NCBI RefSeq assembly: GCF_900108015.1
Contig: NZ_FNVP01000018.1
Location: 1-42,244 of the forward strand
DNA from: Flavobacterium urumqiense
GTDB lineage: Bacteria > Bacteroidota > Bacteroidia > Flavobacteriales > Flavobacteriaceae
DNA: 42,244 nucleotides
Direction: 5' to 3'
In this document: piece by piece, positions 17,550-26,404 of the stretch
Numbering within the stretch: the first letter of the stretch is position 1
How the letters are laid out: every line of letters begins with the position of its first letter
Notes under the pieces: model-generated
The model's input: the letters and a program-made list of their open reading frames with translations, nothing else
Database searches by the model: none
Told to the model about the DNA's origin: nothing
Program-made: the position numbers and the translations under genes

Positions 17550-18134
17550 ATGAAATTAGTAAAAACAATTAGCGCATTTGTATTATTAGGAATAATAACT
17601 ATTTCTTGTGGACAAAAAAAACAAGCTGAATCTTCAGAAATGACTGATTCTACCGCAGTAGCAATGGATACTGCCGTTGTAGCGGAAACATCAAACATTG
17701 TCGATGTTGCAGCAGGAAATGCAGATTTCTCCACATTAGTTACTGCCGTAAAAGCAGCAGGTTTAGTAGAAACGTTAAGTGGTGATGGACCTTTTACGGT
17801 TTTTGCACCAAATAACGCCGCATTTGCAAAACTTCCAGCAGGAACTGTTGATGGTTTGTTGAAACCCGAAAGTTTAGACAAATTGAAAGCAATACTGACG
17901 TATCATGTTGTAGCAGGAAAATTTGATGCTGCTGCGGTGACTGATGCAATAAACAAAAATAACGGAAAATATAGCGTTACAACTGTTCAAGGTGGTAGTA
18001 TTGTTTTGAGCCTGAAAGACGGAAAGGTGATGTTGACTGACGCAAATGGAGGAACTTCAACAGTTGTTCTTGCTGATGTAGCCGCTTCTAATGGAGTAAT
18101 TCATGCAATTGACACCGTTGTTATGCCTAAATAA
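17550..18134 (+). CDS. Fasciclin (FAS1) domain lipoprotein
   Basis: A 194-residue protein starting [24 protein letters not shown], with lipobox TISC. A Ser/Thr/Ala-rich linker (to about residue 50) is followed by one FAS1 domain. The domain starts [22 protein letters not shown] and contains [17 protein letters not shown] (H1 box), [14 protein letters not shown] (H2 box) and the closing [18 protein letters not shown]1 domains mediate adhesion or polymer contacts, so a cell-surface role is likely. ATG 17550 is preferred to TTG 17544. It has its own promoter box and a terminator at 18156. Confidence 0.93.
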   Translation: MKLVKTISAFVLLGIITISCGQKKQAESSEMTDSTAVAMDTAVVAETSNIVDVAAGNADFSTLVTAVKAAGLVETLSGDGPFTVFAPNNAAFAKLPAGTVDGLLKPESLDKLKAILTYHVVAGKFDAAAVTDAINKNNGKYSVTTVQGGSIVLSLKDGKVMLTDANGGTSTVVLADVAASNGVIHAIDTVVMPK

Positions 18135-18155
18135 GGTTTTAATTTAGCAATCCAA

Positions 18156-18188
18156 AAACCGTTGCAAAATTGTAACGGTTTTTTTTTA
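18156..18188 (+). terminator. Rho-independent terminator of the fasciclin gene
   Basis: AACCGTT, a loop of about 10 nt, AACGGTT and then eight or more T. Confidence 0.85.
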
Positions 18189-18336
18189 TGGATTTTTACC
18201 AACAAATAACAATTACCTTTTTTGTGCCACTATATCGTCATTAACTAACTTTGGCGTCGAAATATTTGTTTTAAAATAAAATGAGAGTTAAAAATCGATT
18301 TTGAAAAATTAAAAAATGATTTCTAAAACTTCTATT

Positions 18337-19011
18337 ATGCACTTGTATAAAATTTTAATTTTTATTTCCGCGACGCTGATTGGTTGCCAAAATAAAGAAA
18401 ACAAGTCAACGCAAACCACAAATACAGAAATTGGTTTGGATACCGTTGCCGGTTTTGAAGAAAGCAAAGAGAAAACCATTGATAGTACTGCAACTATCGA
18501 AACTATAAATACCCATAAATTAGTACTGACAACCAATGCGCTACAATTAGTACATAGAAAAACAGGTTCAACTATTGAAATTCCTTTTGGTAAACCCATC
18601 GACCAGATGATTGAAATTACAACTACTGCGCTGCAATCCAAACCATCATCTATAGGAATAAATAATGAATGCGGCGCCGGACCATTAAAAATGGCTTCTT
18701 GGAACAATGGTTTAACATTAGTATTTCAGCAAAAAAAATCAGATAAAACAAACTCAGAAACCGATTGGAAATTTGCGGGTTGGTATATGGGTATTAGTTC
18801 CGGCAATGCACAAAAGGTATCGACGATGGCCGGAATTAATATTGGATCGACCAGAGCTGAAATGGAAAGTGCTTATGTAATTACTGTTTCCCAAACCACT
18901 TTAGGCTACGAATTTTCAACTTCGTCAGGATTGTATGGTATTTTTGATGGTCCGAAAAAGGAAGCTAAAATTACAAGTTTATGGAGCGGGCTAAGTTGTA
19001 ATTTCAGATAA
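18337..19011 (+). CDS. Lipoprotein of unknown function
   Basis: A protein of about 224 residues starting MHLYKILIFISATLIGCQNK, with lipobox LIGC. A seven-residue longer start at ATG 18316 is equally possible. A Thr/Glu-rich linker is followed by a globular part: TNALQLVHRKTGSTIEIPFGKP, SIGINNECGAGPLKMASWNNGLTLVFQ, WKFAGWYMG and GINIGSTRAEMES. The G..IGst..eme segment resembles thresholds used in small flavobacterial surface proteins, but I cannot assign a family. Two cysteines (NECGAG and LSCNFR) could form a disulphide. Confidence 0.7.
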   Translation: MHLYKILIFISATLIGCQNKENKSTQTTNTEIGLDTVAGFEESKEKTIDSTATIETINTHKLVLTTNALQLVHRKTGSTIEIPFGKPIDQMIEITTTALQSKPSSIGINNECGAGPLKMASWNNGLTLVFQQKKSDKTNSETDWKFAGWYMGISSGNAQKVSTMAGINIGSTRAEMESAYVITVSQTTLGYEFSTSSGLYGIFDGPKKEAKITSLWSGLSCNFR

Positions 19012-19115
19012 ATTAAAACAGGAAAATAGTTATACAGCATAAAATCTTAAATAGGAAATTATTTTTTTAATTTCTTGTATTTTGGCATTATTGCCTTGAT
19101 TCTGAATTGAGCAAC

Positions 19116-19325
19116 ATGAATTCCATAGTTAATGTCTTTATAAGCAACGCCAAAAAATTTCAGCCTAGAATAAAGCAATTGCGACTATTACTACTCAACC
19201 AAAGCGTCTATTTATAAAGCCATTGAGATATAAAAATCGAGTTTGAAAGTAATTTTTAAAAGCAATACTGAACTGGAATAAGTCGAAGAATTGCAAAATG
19301 CAGAATCATTTGCTTTGGTTCTTAT
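19116..19325 (+). pseudogene. Remnant of a YdeI/DUF1801-type gene
   Basis: From ATG 19116 the frame reads MNSIVNVFISNAKKFQPRIK, then QLRLLLLNQ, like the YdeI/YdhG start (fi.kAkkwq.ei..LR.ilL). After a gap and frame change, 19218-19325 reads KAIEI, stop, KSSLKVIFKSNTELE, stop, VEELQNAESFALVL. That resembles the family C-terminus (eAIeiEKsGLKV.FK...e.EiPeELqnal). The central half and lysine-rich tail are gone. The match is from memory of the family. Confidence 0.5.
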
Positions 19326-19344
19326 GAAAATGAAACGTAATCAG

Positions 19345-19425
19345 TAGCCCTGATGGAAGCGGCATCCTCGCAGTCCCGAAGCATCGGGACTGCGAGATAC
19401 AGCGGACAGCAGGAAATTTCGTCCT
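19345..19425 (+). ncRNA. Flavo-1-like structured RNA element, copy B
   Basis: It starts TAGCCCTGATGGAAGCGGC and ends with ATACAGCGGACAGCAGGA and a shared downstream GCTCCTAAAA at about 19445. CCTG pairs with CAGG. The inner hairpin is TCGCAGTCCCGA, loop AGCA, TCGGGACTGCGA, unrelated in sequence to the hairpins of the other copies. It lies upstream of topB on the same strand. Confidence 0.62.
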
Positions 19426-19547
19426 TGAAAAAACCATTCGTTCTGCTCCTAAAAAGCGGCATACCTTGCCCGTTCATAACTCCATACCATTTCTCTTTAA
19501 TACCAATTTCTAAATTCCTAATTTGCGCCTTTAAATTAGAAGGAAAA

Positions 19548-21839
19548 ATGAAGGTCTGTATTGCCGAAAAACCAAGTGTAGCCCGCGAAATCGCATCCGT
19601 TTTAGGAGCCAATACCAAACACGATGGATATTACGAAGGTAACGGCTATGTTGTGACGTACACCTTTGGTCATTTATGTACCTTGAAGGAACCGAACGAT
19701 TACAAACCCCACTGGAAAAGCTGGGATTTGAATAACCTGCCCATGCTTCCCGACAAATTTGAAACCAAAGTGGTCGAAAATTCGGGTATTCAAAAGCAAT
19801 TCAAAATCATAAAAAGTCTGTTTGACAAAGCCGAGTTGGTCATTAACTGTGGGGATGCCGGGCAAGAGGGAGAACTCATTCAGCGCTGGGTGATGAACGA
19901 AGCCAATTATAAAGGCGAAGTAAAACGCTTGTGGATTTCATCCTTAACCACTGAAGCCATCAAAGAGGGTTTTGAAAACTTAAAACCATCTGCCAACTAC
20001 GATAATTTATATTACGCAGGCTTTTCCAGAGCCATTGGCGACTGGTTACTCGGTATGAATGCCACGCGTTTGTACACCGTAAAACATGGCGGGTACAAAC
20101 AAGTATTGTCTATCGGACGGGTGCAAACCCCAACATTAGCGATGGTCGTGAACCGATTCAAGGAAATTGAGAATTTCAAGCCGCAACCGTATTGGGAGTT
20201 GCAAACCTTGTATCGCGACACGCTTTTCAGCTATGAGGAAGGACGCTTTTTGAAAAAAGATGATGGAGAAATTTTGGCCAATAATGTCAAAGAAAGTGAG
20301 TTCGAAATTGTCTCTGTTGAAAAAAAGAACGGTAATGAGTTTGCTCCTAAACTGTTTGACTTAACGGGATTACAAGTGTATTGCAATACCAAGTTTGGTT
20401 TTACGGCCGATGAAACGCTTAAAATTGTACAGACTTTGTACGAACAAAAAGTAGTCACGTATCCTAGAGTCGACACCACGTTTTTACCCAATGATATTTA
20501 TCCAAAAGTAGCCGGTATTTTGCAAAAGTTGACCAATTATGCCGCGTTGACGCAACCACTTTTAGGAAAAAAGATTAAAAAATCGACCAAAGTTTTTAAT
20601 GACAAAAAAGTAACCGATCACCATGCGATCATTCCAACGGGGATTCAAACCAATTTACAATACAATCAGCAACAAGTGTATGACATAATTACCAAGCGCT
20701 TTATTGCCGTGTTTTATGACGATTGTCTGGTTGCCAATACTACAGTAATTGGGAAAGCAGCTGATGTAGCTTTCAAAACCACCGGAAAAGAAATCTTAAA
20801 AAAAGGCTTTCGAATAGTTTTTGAAGACACAAACGTCAAAGAAAAAGAAGCCGATTTATTACCCAGTTTTATTGTAGGCGAAAAAGGGCCACACGAACCC
20901 TCGTTTTTAGAAAAGGAAACAAAGCCACCCAACCAGTTTACAGAAGCCACTTTATTGCGGGCCATGGAAACCGCAGGCAAACAGGTGGACGACGAAGATT
21001 TACGCGAATTGATGAAAGAAAACGGTATTGGTCGTCCATCCACACGAGCTAATATTATTGAAACCCTTTTTAAACGGCAATATATCATTCGAAACAAAAA
21101 ACAAGTACTGCCAACACCCACAGGAATTCAGCTCATTGATACTATTCAAAATGATTTGGTAAAGTCAGCTGAACTCACGGGTTCTTGGGAAAAGCAGTTG
21201 AAAGATATTGAAAAAGGGACTTTTACCGCCGCCTCGTTTATCAACAATATGAAACGCATGGTTGAAGTTTTGGTGTATGAAGTACGCAGTGAAACCAAAC
21301 GTGCCAATATTTCGCATAAAGGAAGTGTTCAAAAACAAGAAGCTGTTGTCGAGAAAAAGAAAGCGATAGGAATTTTGGCGGAAGCCTGTCCGAAATGCAA
21401 GAAAGCGACGCTGATTAAAGGGAAATCAGCTTATGGCTGTGGCGATTACAAAGCGGGTTGTACGTTTCAATTGCCCTATACTTTTGCAGACAAAAAGATA
21501 TCTGAGAACCAATACTTGCGATTGCTTCAAAAAGGGTCTACGGTAAATTTAAAAGATTTCAAAACAGATGCCGGCATTGTGGAAGGTTTGCTTCGCTTTG
21601 ACGAAAATTTCAAACTCAAATTAGAACCTAAGAAAACTTTGGCGAAAGCCATTCCAGACGAATTAGCTTGTCCTAAATGCCAAAAAGGAATCGTTCTCAA
21701 GGGAAACACGGCTTATGGTTGCAGCGATTATAAATTGGGTTGTGATTTCAAAGTCACTTTTGATATCGTCAGAACTAAACTAAAAGATCAAAAACCCACT
21801 AAAGAATTGGTATACACTATTTTGAAAGAAAGTATTTGA
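19548..21839 (+). CDS. topB: DNA topoisomerase III (type IA)
   Basis: A 763-residue enzyme that relaxes and decatenates DNA by single-strand passage. The Toprim domain starts MKVCIAEKPSVAREIASVLG, with acidic NCGDAGQEGELIQRW near residue 105. The catalytic tyrosine is Y305 in VVTYPRVDTTFLP. EKNGIGRPSTRANII-type residues occur as ENGIGRPSTRANII. Two C-terminal zinc-finger-like modules follow, each CPKC..x..GC.DYK.GC (CPKCKKATLIKGKSAYGCGD and CPKCQKGIVLKGNTAYGCSD). ATG 19548 has AGGAAAA just upstream; an open extension back to 19353 would run through the RNA element and is not coding. Chromosomal copies of this length are usual in flavobacteria. Confidence 0.95.
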   Translation: MKVCIAEKPSVAREIASVLGANTKHDGYYEGNGYVVTYTFGHLCTLKEPNDYKPHWKSWDLNNLPMLPDKFETKVVENSGIQKQFKIIKSLFDKAELVINCGDAGQEGELIQRWVMNEANYKGEVKRLWISSLTTEAIKEGFENLKPSANYDNLYYAGFSRAIGDWLLGMNATRLYTVKHGGYKQVLSIGRVQTPTLAMVVNRFKEIENFKPQPYWELQTLYRDTLFSYEEGRFLKKDDGEILANNVKESEFEIVSVEKKNGNEFAPKLFDLTGLQVYCNTKFGFTADETLKIVQTLYEQKVVTYPRVDTTFLPNDIYPKVAGILQKLTNYAALTQPLLGKKIKKSTKVFNDKKVTDHHAIIPTGIQTNLQYNQQQVYDIITKRFIAVFYDDCLVANTTVIGKAADVAFKTTGKEILKKGFRIVFEDTNVKEKEADLLPSFIVGEKGPHEPSFLEKETKPPNQFTEATLLRAMETAGKQVDDEDLRELMKENGIGRPSTRANIIETLFKRQYIIRNKKQVLPTPTGIQLIDTIQNDLVKSAELTGSWEKQLKDIEKGTFTAASFINNMKRMVEVLVYEVRSETKRANISHKGSVQKQEAVVEKKKAIGILAEACPKCKKATLIKGKSAYGCGDYKAGCTFQLPYTFADKKISENQYLRLLQKGSTVNLKDFKTDAGIVEGLLRFDENFKLKLEPKKTLAKAIPDELACPKCQKGIVLKGNTAYGCSDYKLGCDFKVTFDIVRTKLKDQKPTKELVYTILKESI

Positions 21840-22075
21840 TACCATAAATTTAAGTTTAACCCTATAAAACATAGAAGAATTTTTAAGCGAACTGCAAAAA
21901 GGAGTGCTTATATTTCCTAATATGACTAATATGGTACAGTTTTAAAAGCGGTTGCACTTGATACAAGAAAGTGGAATATAAGATCATTATTTTGCAATAC
22001 CAAAACTAAAAAAGGAGACTGTTTTATTTTTTCATAATTTAGCCTTTCAAAAAAACATCAAAAAATTTCTATATA

Positions 22076-22555
22076 ATGTTTCAAAAAATAACTCTTGCAC
22101 TGCTATTGTTAGCTACTGTTTCCTGTAAAAACTCCGAATCAAATGAAAAAGATAAAATCAAAGTAGCACGCTGGTTACTGGGAAACTGGGAAAACAAATT
22201 GGCAGACGGAAAGCTTTCCGAAACTTGGAAAAAAGTAAATGACAGCACCTTTCAAGCACAGTCCTACTTTATAAAAGAAAAAGACACCTTGCATTTTGAA
22301 ACCATAACATTAAAACAAAAAGGAGAAGAATTGACTTATAATGCAGCCGTAATAGGACAAAACGGTGATAAGCCTGTTACTTTCAAACTTACCAATTTAA
22401 CCGAAAAACAATTGGTCTTTGAGAATTCAAAACATGATTATCCGAAAAAAATCAGTTATACACAAATAACCGAAGATAGTTTAGTAGCTGAAATTTCTGG
22501 AATTCTAGCAGGAAAACCAAGTTCAGAGAAATTTTCGATGAAGAAAATCAAATAA
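22076..22555 (+). CDS. DUF6265-like lipoprotein
   Basis: A 159-residue lipoprotein starting MFQKITLALLLLATVSCKN (lipobox TVSC). The mature domain begins WLLGNWENKLADGKLSETWKKVNDSTFQAQSYF and continues with ETITLKQKGEELTYNAAV, QLVFENSKHDYPKKISY and a final SLVAEISG. This order (W..G.We......ETW....d..f.g.s.....tl..E.i.l......l.y......q......f....ehdfP..I.Y) is that of DUF6265, a small barrel of unknown role. It has its own terminator at 22581. Confidence 0.8.
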   Translation: MFQKITLALLLLATVSCKNSESNEKDKIKVARWLLGNWENKLADGKLSETWKKVNDSTFQAQSYFIKEKDTLHFETITLKQKGEELTYNAAVIGQNGDKPVTFKLTNLTEKQLVFENSKHDYPKKISYTQITEDSLVAEISGILAGKPSSEKFSMKKIK

Positions 22556-22580
22556 AAATTAACATTTCATACTCAAATCA

Positions 22581-22612
22581 AAACCTTGCTTTAAAAATGC
22601 GAGGTTTTTTTA
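22581..22612 (+). terminator. Rho-independent terminator
   Basis: AAACCTTGC, loop, GCGAGGTTT (one G-U pair) and a T-run. It closes the DUF6265-like gene. Confidence 0.8.
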
Positions 22613-22670
22613 TGCCGCTAAAATACTGAATTTCAACAATGTAAAAAGTATTTTTAAACCACTATTCATA

Positions 22671-22716
22671 TTTAATCTAAATAAGTTTGTTAAATACAAA
22701 TGACTTTCTATATTTG
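22671..22716 (+). promoter_or_regulatory. Promoter and operator of the peroxidase/FecA-like operon
   Basis: A palindrome TTTAATCTAAA, extended to ATAA, lies at 22671-22684. It directly abuts TTTG (22686-22689), followed by a 19 nt spacer and TATATTTG (22709-22716). The whole block, including the leader to 22744, is nearly the same as that at 26324-26398. An iron-type repressor binding over the -33 box would fit the genes controlled. The regulator is not identified. Confidence 0.65.
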
Positions 22717-22744
22717 CACCGTTATTTTTAATTATTCCAAATAA

Positions 22745-23842
22745 ATGAATAAAAAATGCTTTTTAATTGGCTATATTGTTTCGATAATGCTATGCAGCTG
22801 TACCGACGATTCTGAATATGTGCCCGTTATTAACAATAAAATAGCCATTGGAAAACTGATTTTTTTTGACAAAAGCCTGTCAAACCCAATCGGTCAAGCA
22901 TGTGCTTCTTGCCATGCGCCTGAAACTGGCTTTAGTGATCCTTTGCACAGAGACATTTCAGAAGGAGCTGTATCTGGTACTTTTTCAAGTATCAATTCTC
23001 CAAATATAGCTTACAATATATTTTCCCCAGAGCGTATTTATAACGCTAAGGATGAAACTTATATCGGTGGATTTTTTCTTAATGGACGATCTTTAAGCCT
23101 AAAAGAACAGCTCATTCATCCCTTCATAAGTGCAGTAGAAATGAATAATGGAAATATTGCAAACGTTGTTTCCAAAATAAAAAACAGTTCCTATTTTTCG
23201 GAAATAGAAAAAGAATACGGATTAGGAAAGACTGACAAAGAATTAATGTCTTATGTTGCCGATGCTTTAGCCGCTTTTGAAACATCTAAAGAAGTAAATT
23301 CATTTACATCTAAATTTGATTATTTCTCCAAACAATTAATAAAATTTTCAGATACTGAAAAGAAAGGTTTAGCCATTTTTCAAGGAAAAGGGAAATGTGC
23401 ACAATGTCATGTTTTAGAACCGGATGCCAGAATGGGCAAAATTCTATTTACTGATTTTAGTTATGACAACATTGGAGTTCCTAGAAACGAAAAAAATCCA
23501 TTTTATAATCAATCAAAAGCCATAAATCCCGCGGGAGCGAACTTTATTGATTTAGGGATTGGAACGGTAGTTTCGCAAACCAAACACAATGGGAAATTTA
23601 GAGTTCCAACATTACGAAACATTGCTGTTTCGGCACCATATTTTCATAACGGATTGTTTAAAACGTTAAAAGAAGTCATTCATTTTTATAATATTCGAGA
23701 TGTAAATCCCAGCGAATTCGCCGCCCCAGAAGTACTTGAAAACGTAAATAGAGATGAATTGGGCGATTTAAAAATGACAGCCGACGAAGAAAAGCAATTA
23801 GAAACGTTTCTTGGAACACTAACCGATCATTACCGAAAATAA
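22745..23842 (+). CDS. Di-heme cytochrome c peroxidase family lipoprotein (CCP/MauG/MbnH type)
   Basis: A 365-residue protein with signal MNKKCFLIGYIVSIMLCSCTDD (lipobox CSC). It has two CxxCH haem sites: QACASCHAPETGFSDP near residue 55 and KCAQCHVLEPDARM near residue 220. Other conserved blocks are GKLIFFDKSLS, FFLNGRSLSLKEQ, HPFISAVEMNNG, and FRVPTLRNIAVSAPYFHNGLFKTLKEVI. Family members reduce peroxide or, in MauG/MbnH, oxidise aromatic residues of a partner. The gene is first in an operon with a FecA-like receptor, 25 bp downstream, behind an iron-type promoter. A role in processing a metal ligand or protein partner is therefore plausible, but inferred. No imelysin or MbnP partner is in the window. 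Confidence 0.88.
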   Translation: MNKKCFLIGYIVSIMLCSCTDDSEYVPVINNKIAIGKLIFFDKSLSNPIGQACASCHAPETGFSDPLHRDISEGAVSGTFSSINSPNIAYNIFSPERIYNAKDETYIGGFFLNGRSLSLKEQLIHPFISAVEMNNGNIANVVSKIKNSSYFSEIEKEYGLGKTDKELMSYVADALAAFETSKEVNSFTSKFDYFSKQLIKFSDTEKKGLAIFQGKGKCAQCHVLEPDARMGKILFTDFSYDNIGVPRNEKNPFYNQSKAINPAGANFIDLGIGTVVSQTKHNGKFRVPTLRNIAVSAPYFHNGLFKTLKEVIHFYNIRDVNPSEFAAPEVLENVNRDELGDLKMTADEEKQLETFLGTLTDHYRK

Positions 23843-23867
23843 TTTTTTATAATAGAAAAAACATTGT

Positions 23868-26042
23868 ATGAATTTTAATAAAATAATACTTGCCCTTGTT
23901 GCTTTAGCTGGACTACAAACCATACAGGCACAAAAAGATACGGAAAATATCTTGAAAGAAGTCATTGTAAAAGGGTTCAAAACCGTAAATGGTGTGGGTC
24001 ATATGACCGATAGCAAAGACGGAATAATATATGCCGGCAAAAAAAATGAAATTATTCTTGTTGACAGTCTCGATGCCAATAAAGCCATTAATAATACGCG
24101 TCAGATACTGGGAAGAATCCCAGGATTAAATATTGTAGAAACGGAAAGTAGCGGATTTACTGCCAACGGAATTGCAACACGTGGGCTCAATCCATCGCAA
24201 AGTATCGAGATGAACACGAGACAAAATGGCTACAACATCAGTGCTGATACTTATGGTTATAATGAATCTTATTATATTCCACCAATGGAAGCCGTAAGTC
24301 GTATCGAAATGGTTAGAGGTGCAGCATCGTTGCAATTTGGTTCACAATTTGGCGGTTTAGTCAATTATGTTACTAAAGATGTTCCAAAAAACAAACCTTT
24401 TGAATTCATTACTTCACAAACTATAGGAAGTTACGGTTTGTATAATTCCTTTAATTCTGTTGGTGGGAATTATAAAAAAATAAGTTACTATGGATTTTTA
24501 CAATACCGTAATATGGAAGGTTACAGACCCAATAGTCAGCAATCACAAGTTTCTGGGTTTGGAAAAATACAATACAATCATTCCGATAAATTAAATTTTG
24601 GTATTGAATATTCTTTGCTTCGAAATAAAATAAAAATGCCGGGAGGATTAACCGATAGTTTATTCTATGCTAATCCAAAAATATCAACACGTGCAAGAAA
24701 CTGGCTAAAAAGCCCATGGAATATCATAGCGGCTTACGCCAATTATACGCCTTCGGAAAATAGCCTTTTGAGTGTCAAGTCAACTTTTTTGTTTAGTAGC
24801 CGTTCATTAGTTTGGAGAAATGAAGACGGTGGTGCAGCAGCGACAGACGACATTGATCCTATTACAAATGCTTTTGTTCCTAGAGAAGTAGGAATCGAAA
24901 AAATGAATAATAGTACTACCGAAATACGTTTTTCACAAAATTATTCCTTAGGCAACCAAAAATCAACTTTTGCAGGCGGTTTTCGCCAAAGCTCTGCTTG
25001 GTTTAAGCGTCAAGGTGGTGGAGAAGGAACAACAAATAGCGATTTTAATTTGTCAATTTCAGGAGATTGGGGATATGATTTAGAATTCACAACGACCAAT
25101 CTAGCTCCGTTTGTAGAAAATATTTTTAAAGTCTCCAAAAATTTTACTGTCACACCTGGATTCCGGTTTGAATATTTAAGAAGTACCGCTAAAGGACATA
25201 AAGAAGTAGAAGGCGACATTCAAATTACAGATGAAGTTAGAAATAGAACTTTTGCATTAGCAGGACTTGGATTGGAATTAAAACCAGCAAAAAACACCAG
25301 CATATATGCCAATATTAGTCAAGCTTATCGCCCGATAGATTATAGCCAATTAGAACCTTTTGGCGTTAGCTCAAAAATTGACCCGAACCTTAAAGATTCA
25401 AAAGGATTTAATAGTGATTTAGGATACAGAGGTACGATTAGAAATTATCTGAATTTTGATATTGGTGGATTTTATATGGCTTATAACAAACGTATTGGCG
25501 TGACGTTGGCGACAGACCCTATCTCTGGAGATTATTATTCTGTTAGAAAAAATATTGCTAATAGTGTACATCAGGGTATCGAAAGTTATATTGAGTTTAA
25601 TATTCTTAAATACTTCAATTCACAATCTAATTTTGGTTTAAGTATTTTCAATTCCTTTGCCTATGTAAATGCAAAATACACCACAGGAGAATTTAAAGGA
25701 AAAAGAGTCGAGGCCGCAGCTGAAACCATAAATCGCGTGGGTTTAATTTTTAGCACTAGTAAATTATCAACCACTTTTCAGGTTAATTCTGTTGGAGATG
25801 CTTACGGTGACGCTTCAAATGCAATGAGCAGCGAAGATCCGGTTGCGGGTTATATTCCAGCCTACACAGTTTTAGACTGGAGTGCTTCCTACAAATTACA
25901 AAATTTCGCAATTAGGTTAGGTGCCAACAATTTAACTGATAAATCATACTTTACCCGTAGAACAGATGAATATCCTGGGCCTGGCATTATACCAGCGGTA
26001 GGAAGAAGCTTTTATTTAGGTTTTACAGCTAAATTTCAATAA
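23868..26042 (+). CDS. TonB-dependent receptor, FecA-like
   Basis: A 724-residue outer-membrane receptor with signal peptide MNFNKIILALVALAGLQTIQ, cleaved near AQA/AQK. The plug domain has the FecA-like start GVGHMTDSKDGIIYAGKKNE, then RQILGRIPGLNIVETESSG, ATRGLNPSQSIEMNTRQNGY and SRIEMVRGAASLQFGSQFGGLVNYVTK. The C-terminal barrel ends YFTRRTDEYPGPGIIP and GRSFYLGFTAKFQ with the terminal aromatic residue. Relatives import ferric dicitrate or other iron chelates using TonB energy. It is co-transcribed with the di-heme peroxidase gene and ends at a strong terminator. The substrate is not known. There is no N-terminal signalling domain. Confidence 0.92.
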   Translation: MNFNKIILALVALAGLQTIQAQKDTENILKEVIVKGFKTVNGVGHMTDSKDGIIYAGKKNEIILVDSLDANKAINNTRQILGRIPGLNIVETESSGFTANGIATRGLNPSQSIEMNTRQNGYNISADTYGYNESYYIPPMEAVSRIEMVRGAASLQFGSQFGGLVNYVTKDVPKNKPFEFITSQTIGSYGLYNSFNSVGGNYKKISYYGFLQYRNMEGYRPNSQQSQVSGFGKIQYNHSDKLNFGIEYSLLRNKIKMPGGLTDSLFYANPKISTRARNWLKSPWNIIAAYANYTPSENSLLSVKSTFLFSSRSLVWRNEDGGAAATDDIDPITNAFVPREVGIEKMNNSTTEIRFSQNYSLGNQKSTFAGGFRQSSAWFKRQGGGEGTTNSDFNLSISGDWGYDLEFTTTNLAPFVENIFKVSKNFTVTPGFRFEYLRSTAKGHKEVEGDIQITDEVRNRTFALAGLGLELKPAKNTSIYANISQAYRPIDYSQLEPFGVSSKIDPNLKDSKGFNSDLGYRGTIRNYLNFDIGGFYMAYNKRIGVTLATDPISGDYYSVRKNIANSVHQGIESYIEFNILKYFNSQSNFGLSIFNSFAYVNAKYTTGEFKGKRVEAAAETINRVGLIFSTSKLSTTFQVNSVGDAYGDASNAMSSEDPVAGYIPAYTVLDWSASYKLQNFAIRLGANNLTDKSYFTRRTDEYPGPGIIPAVGRSFYLGFTAKFQ

Positions 26043-26161
26043 ATAATATTTAATTTTTCTTTTTTAAAGATAAAAAGTTATGACCAATTTGCGCCTAATT
26101 TATTTTTAGTATCGGTAACGAATAAACAGATAGTAAAATTACCAAATCGCAACTTTCCATT

Positions 26162-26195
26162 AAACACATTTCATTTTGAGATGTGTTTTTTTTTT
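26162..26195 (+). terminator. Rho-independent terminator of the FecA-like operon
   Basis: AAACACAT, loop, ATGTGTTT and a run of ten T. A second copy of AACACAT follows at about 26203. Confidence 0.85.
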
Positions 26196-26323
26196 GTTAA
26201 AAAACACATCCTGCAAGATTAAATAAAATAATTTGGATTAATGCCAGTAGTACTTTTTTTCTTAAATAATTTTTAATATTCTCATTTATAGTAATTTAAA
26301 ATTCATTTTGTTTTTAATTAATA

Positions 26324-26370
26324 TTTAGTCTAAATAAGTTTTGTTAAATCAAAAGTGGGTTATATATTTG
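26324..26370 (+). promoter_or_regulatory. Promoter and operator of the siderophore receptor operon
   Basis: The perfect palindrome TTTAGTCTAAA (26324-26334), followed by TAA, abuts TTTG (26340-26343), a 19 nt spacer and TATATTTG (26363-26370). The layout, spacing and leader match the block at 22671. A third TCTAAATAA lies in the leader at about 26390. Confidence 0.65.
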
Positions 26371-26404
26371 CATTATTATTTTTAATTATTCTAAATAAAC
26401 AATC

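Noticed and set aside
19353..19547. N-terminal extension of topoisomerase III
   Set aside because: It would translate the structured RNA element. The enzyme's conserved Toprim start MKVCIAEKPS lies at 19548 with a good ribosome site.
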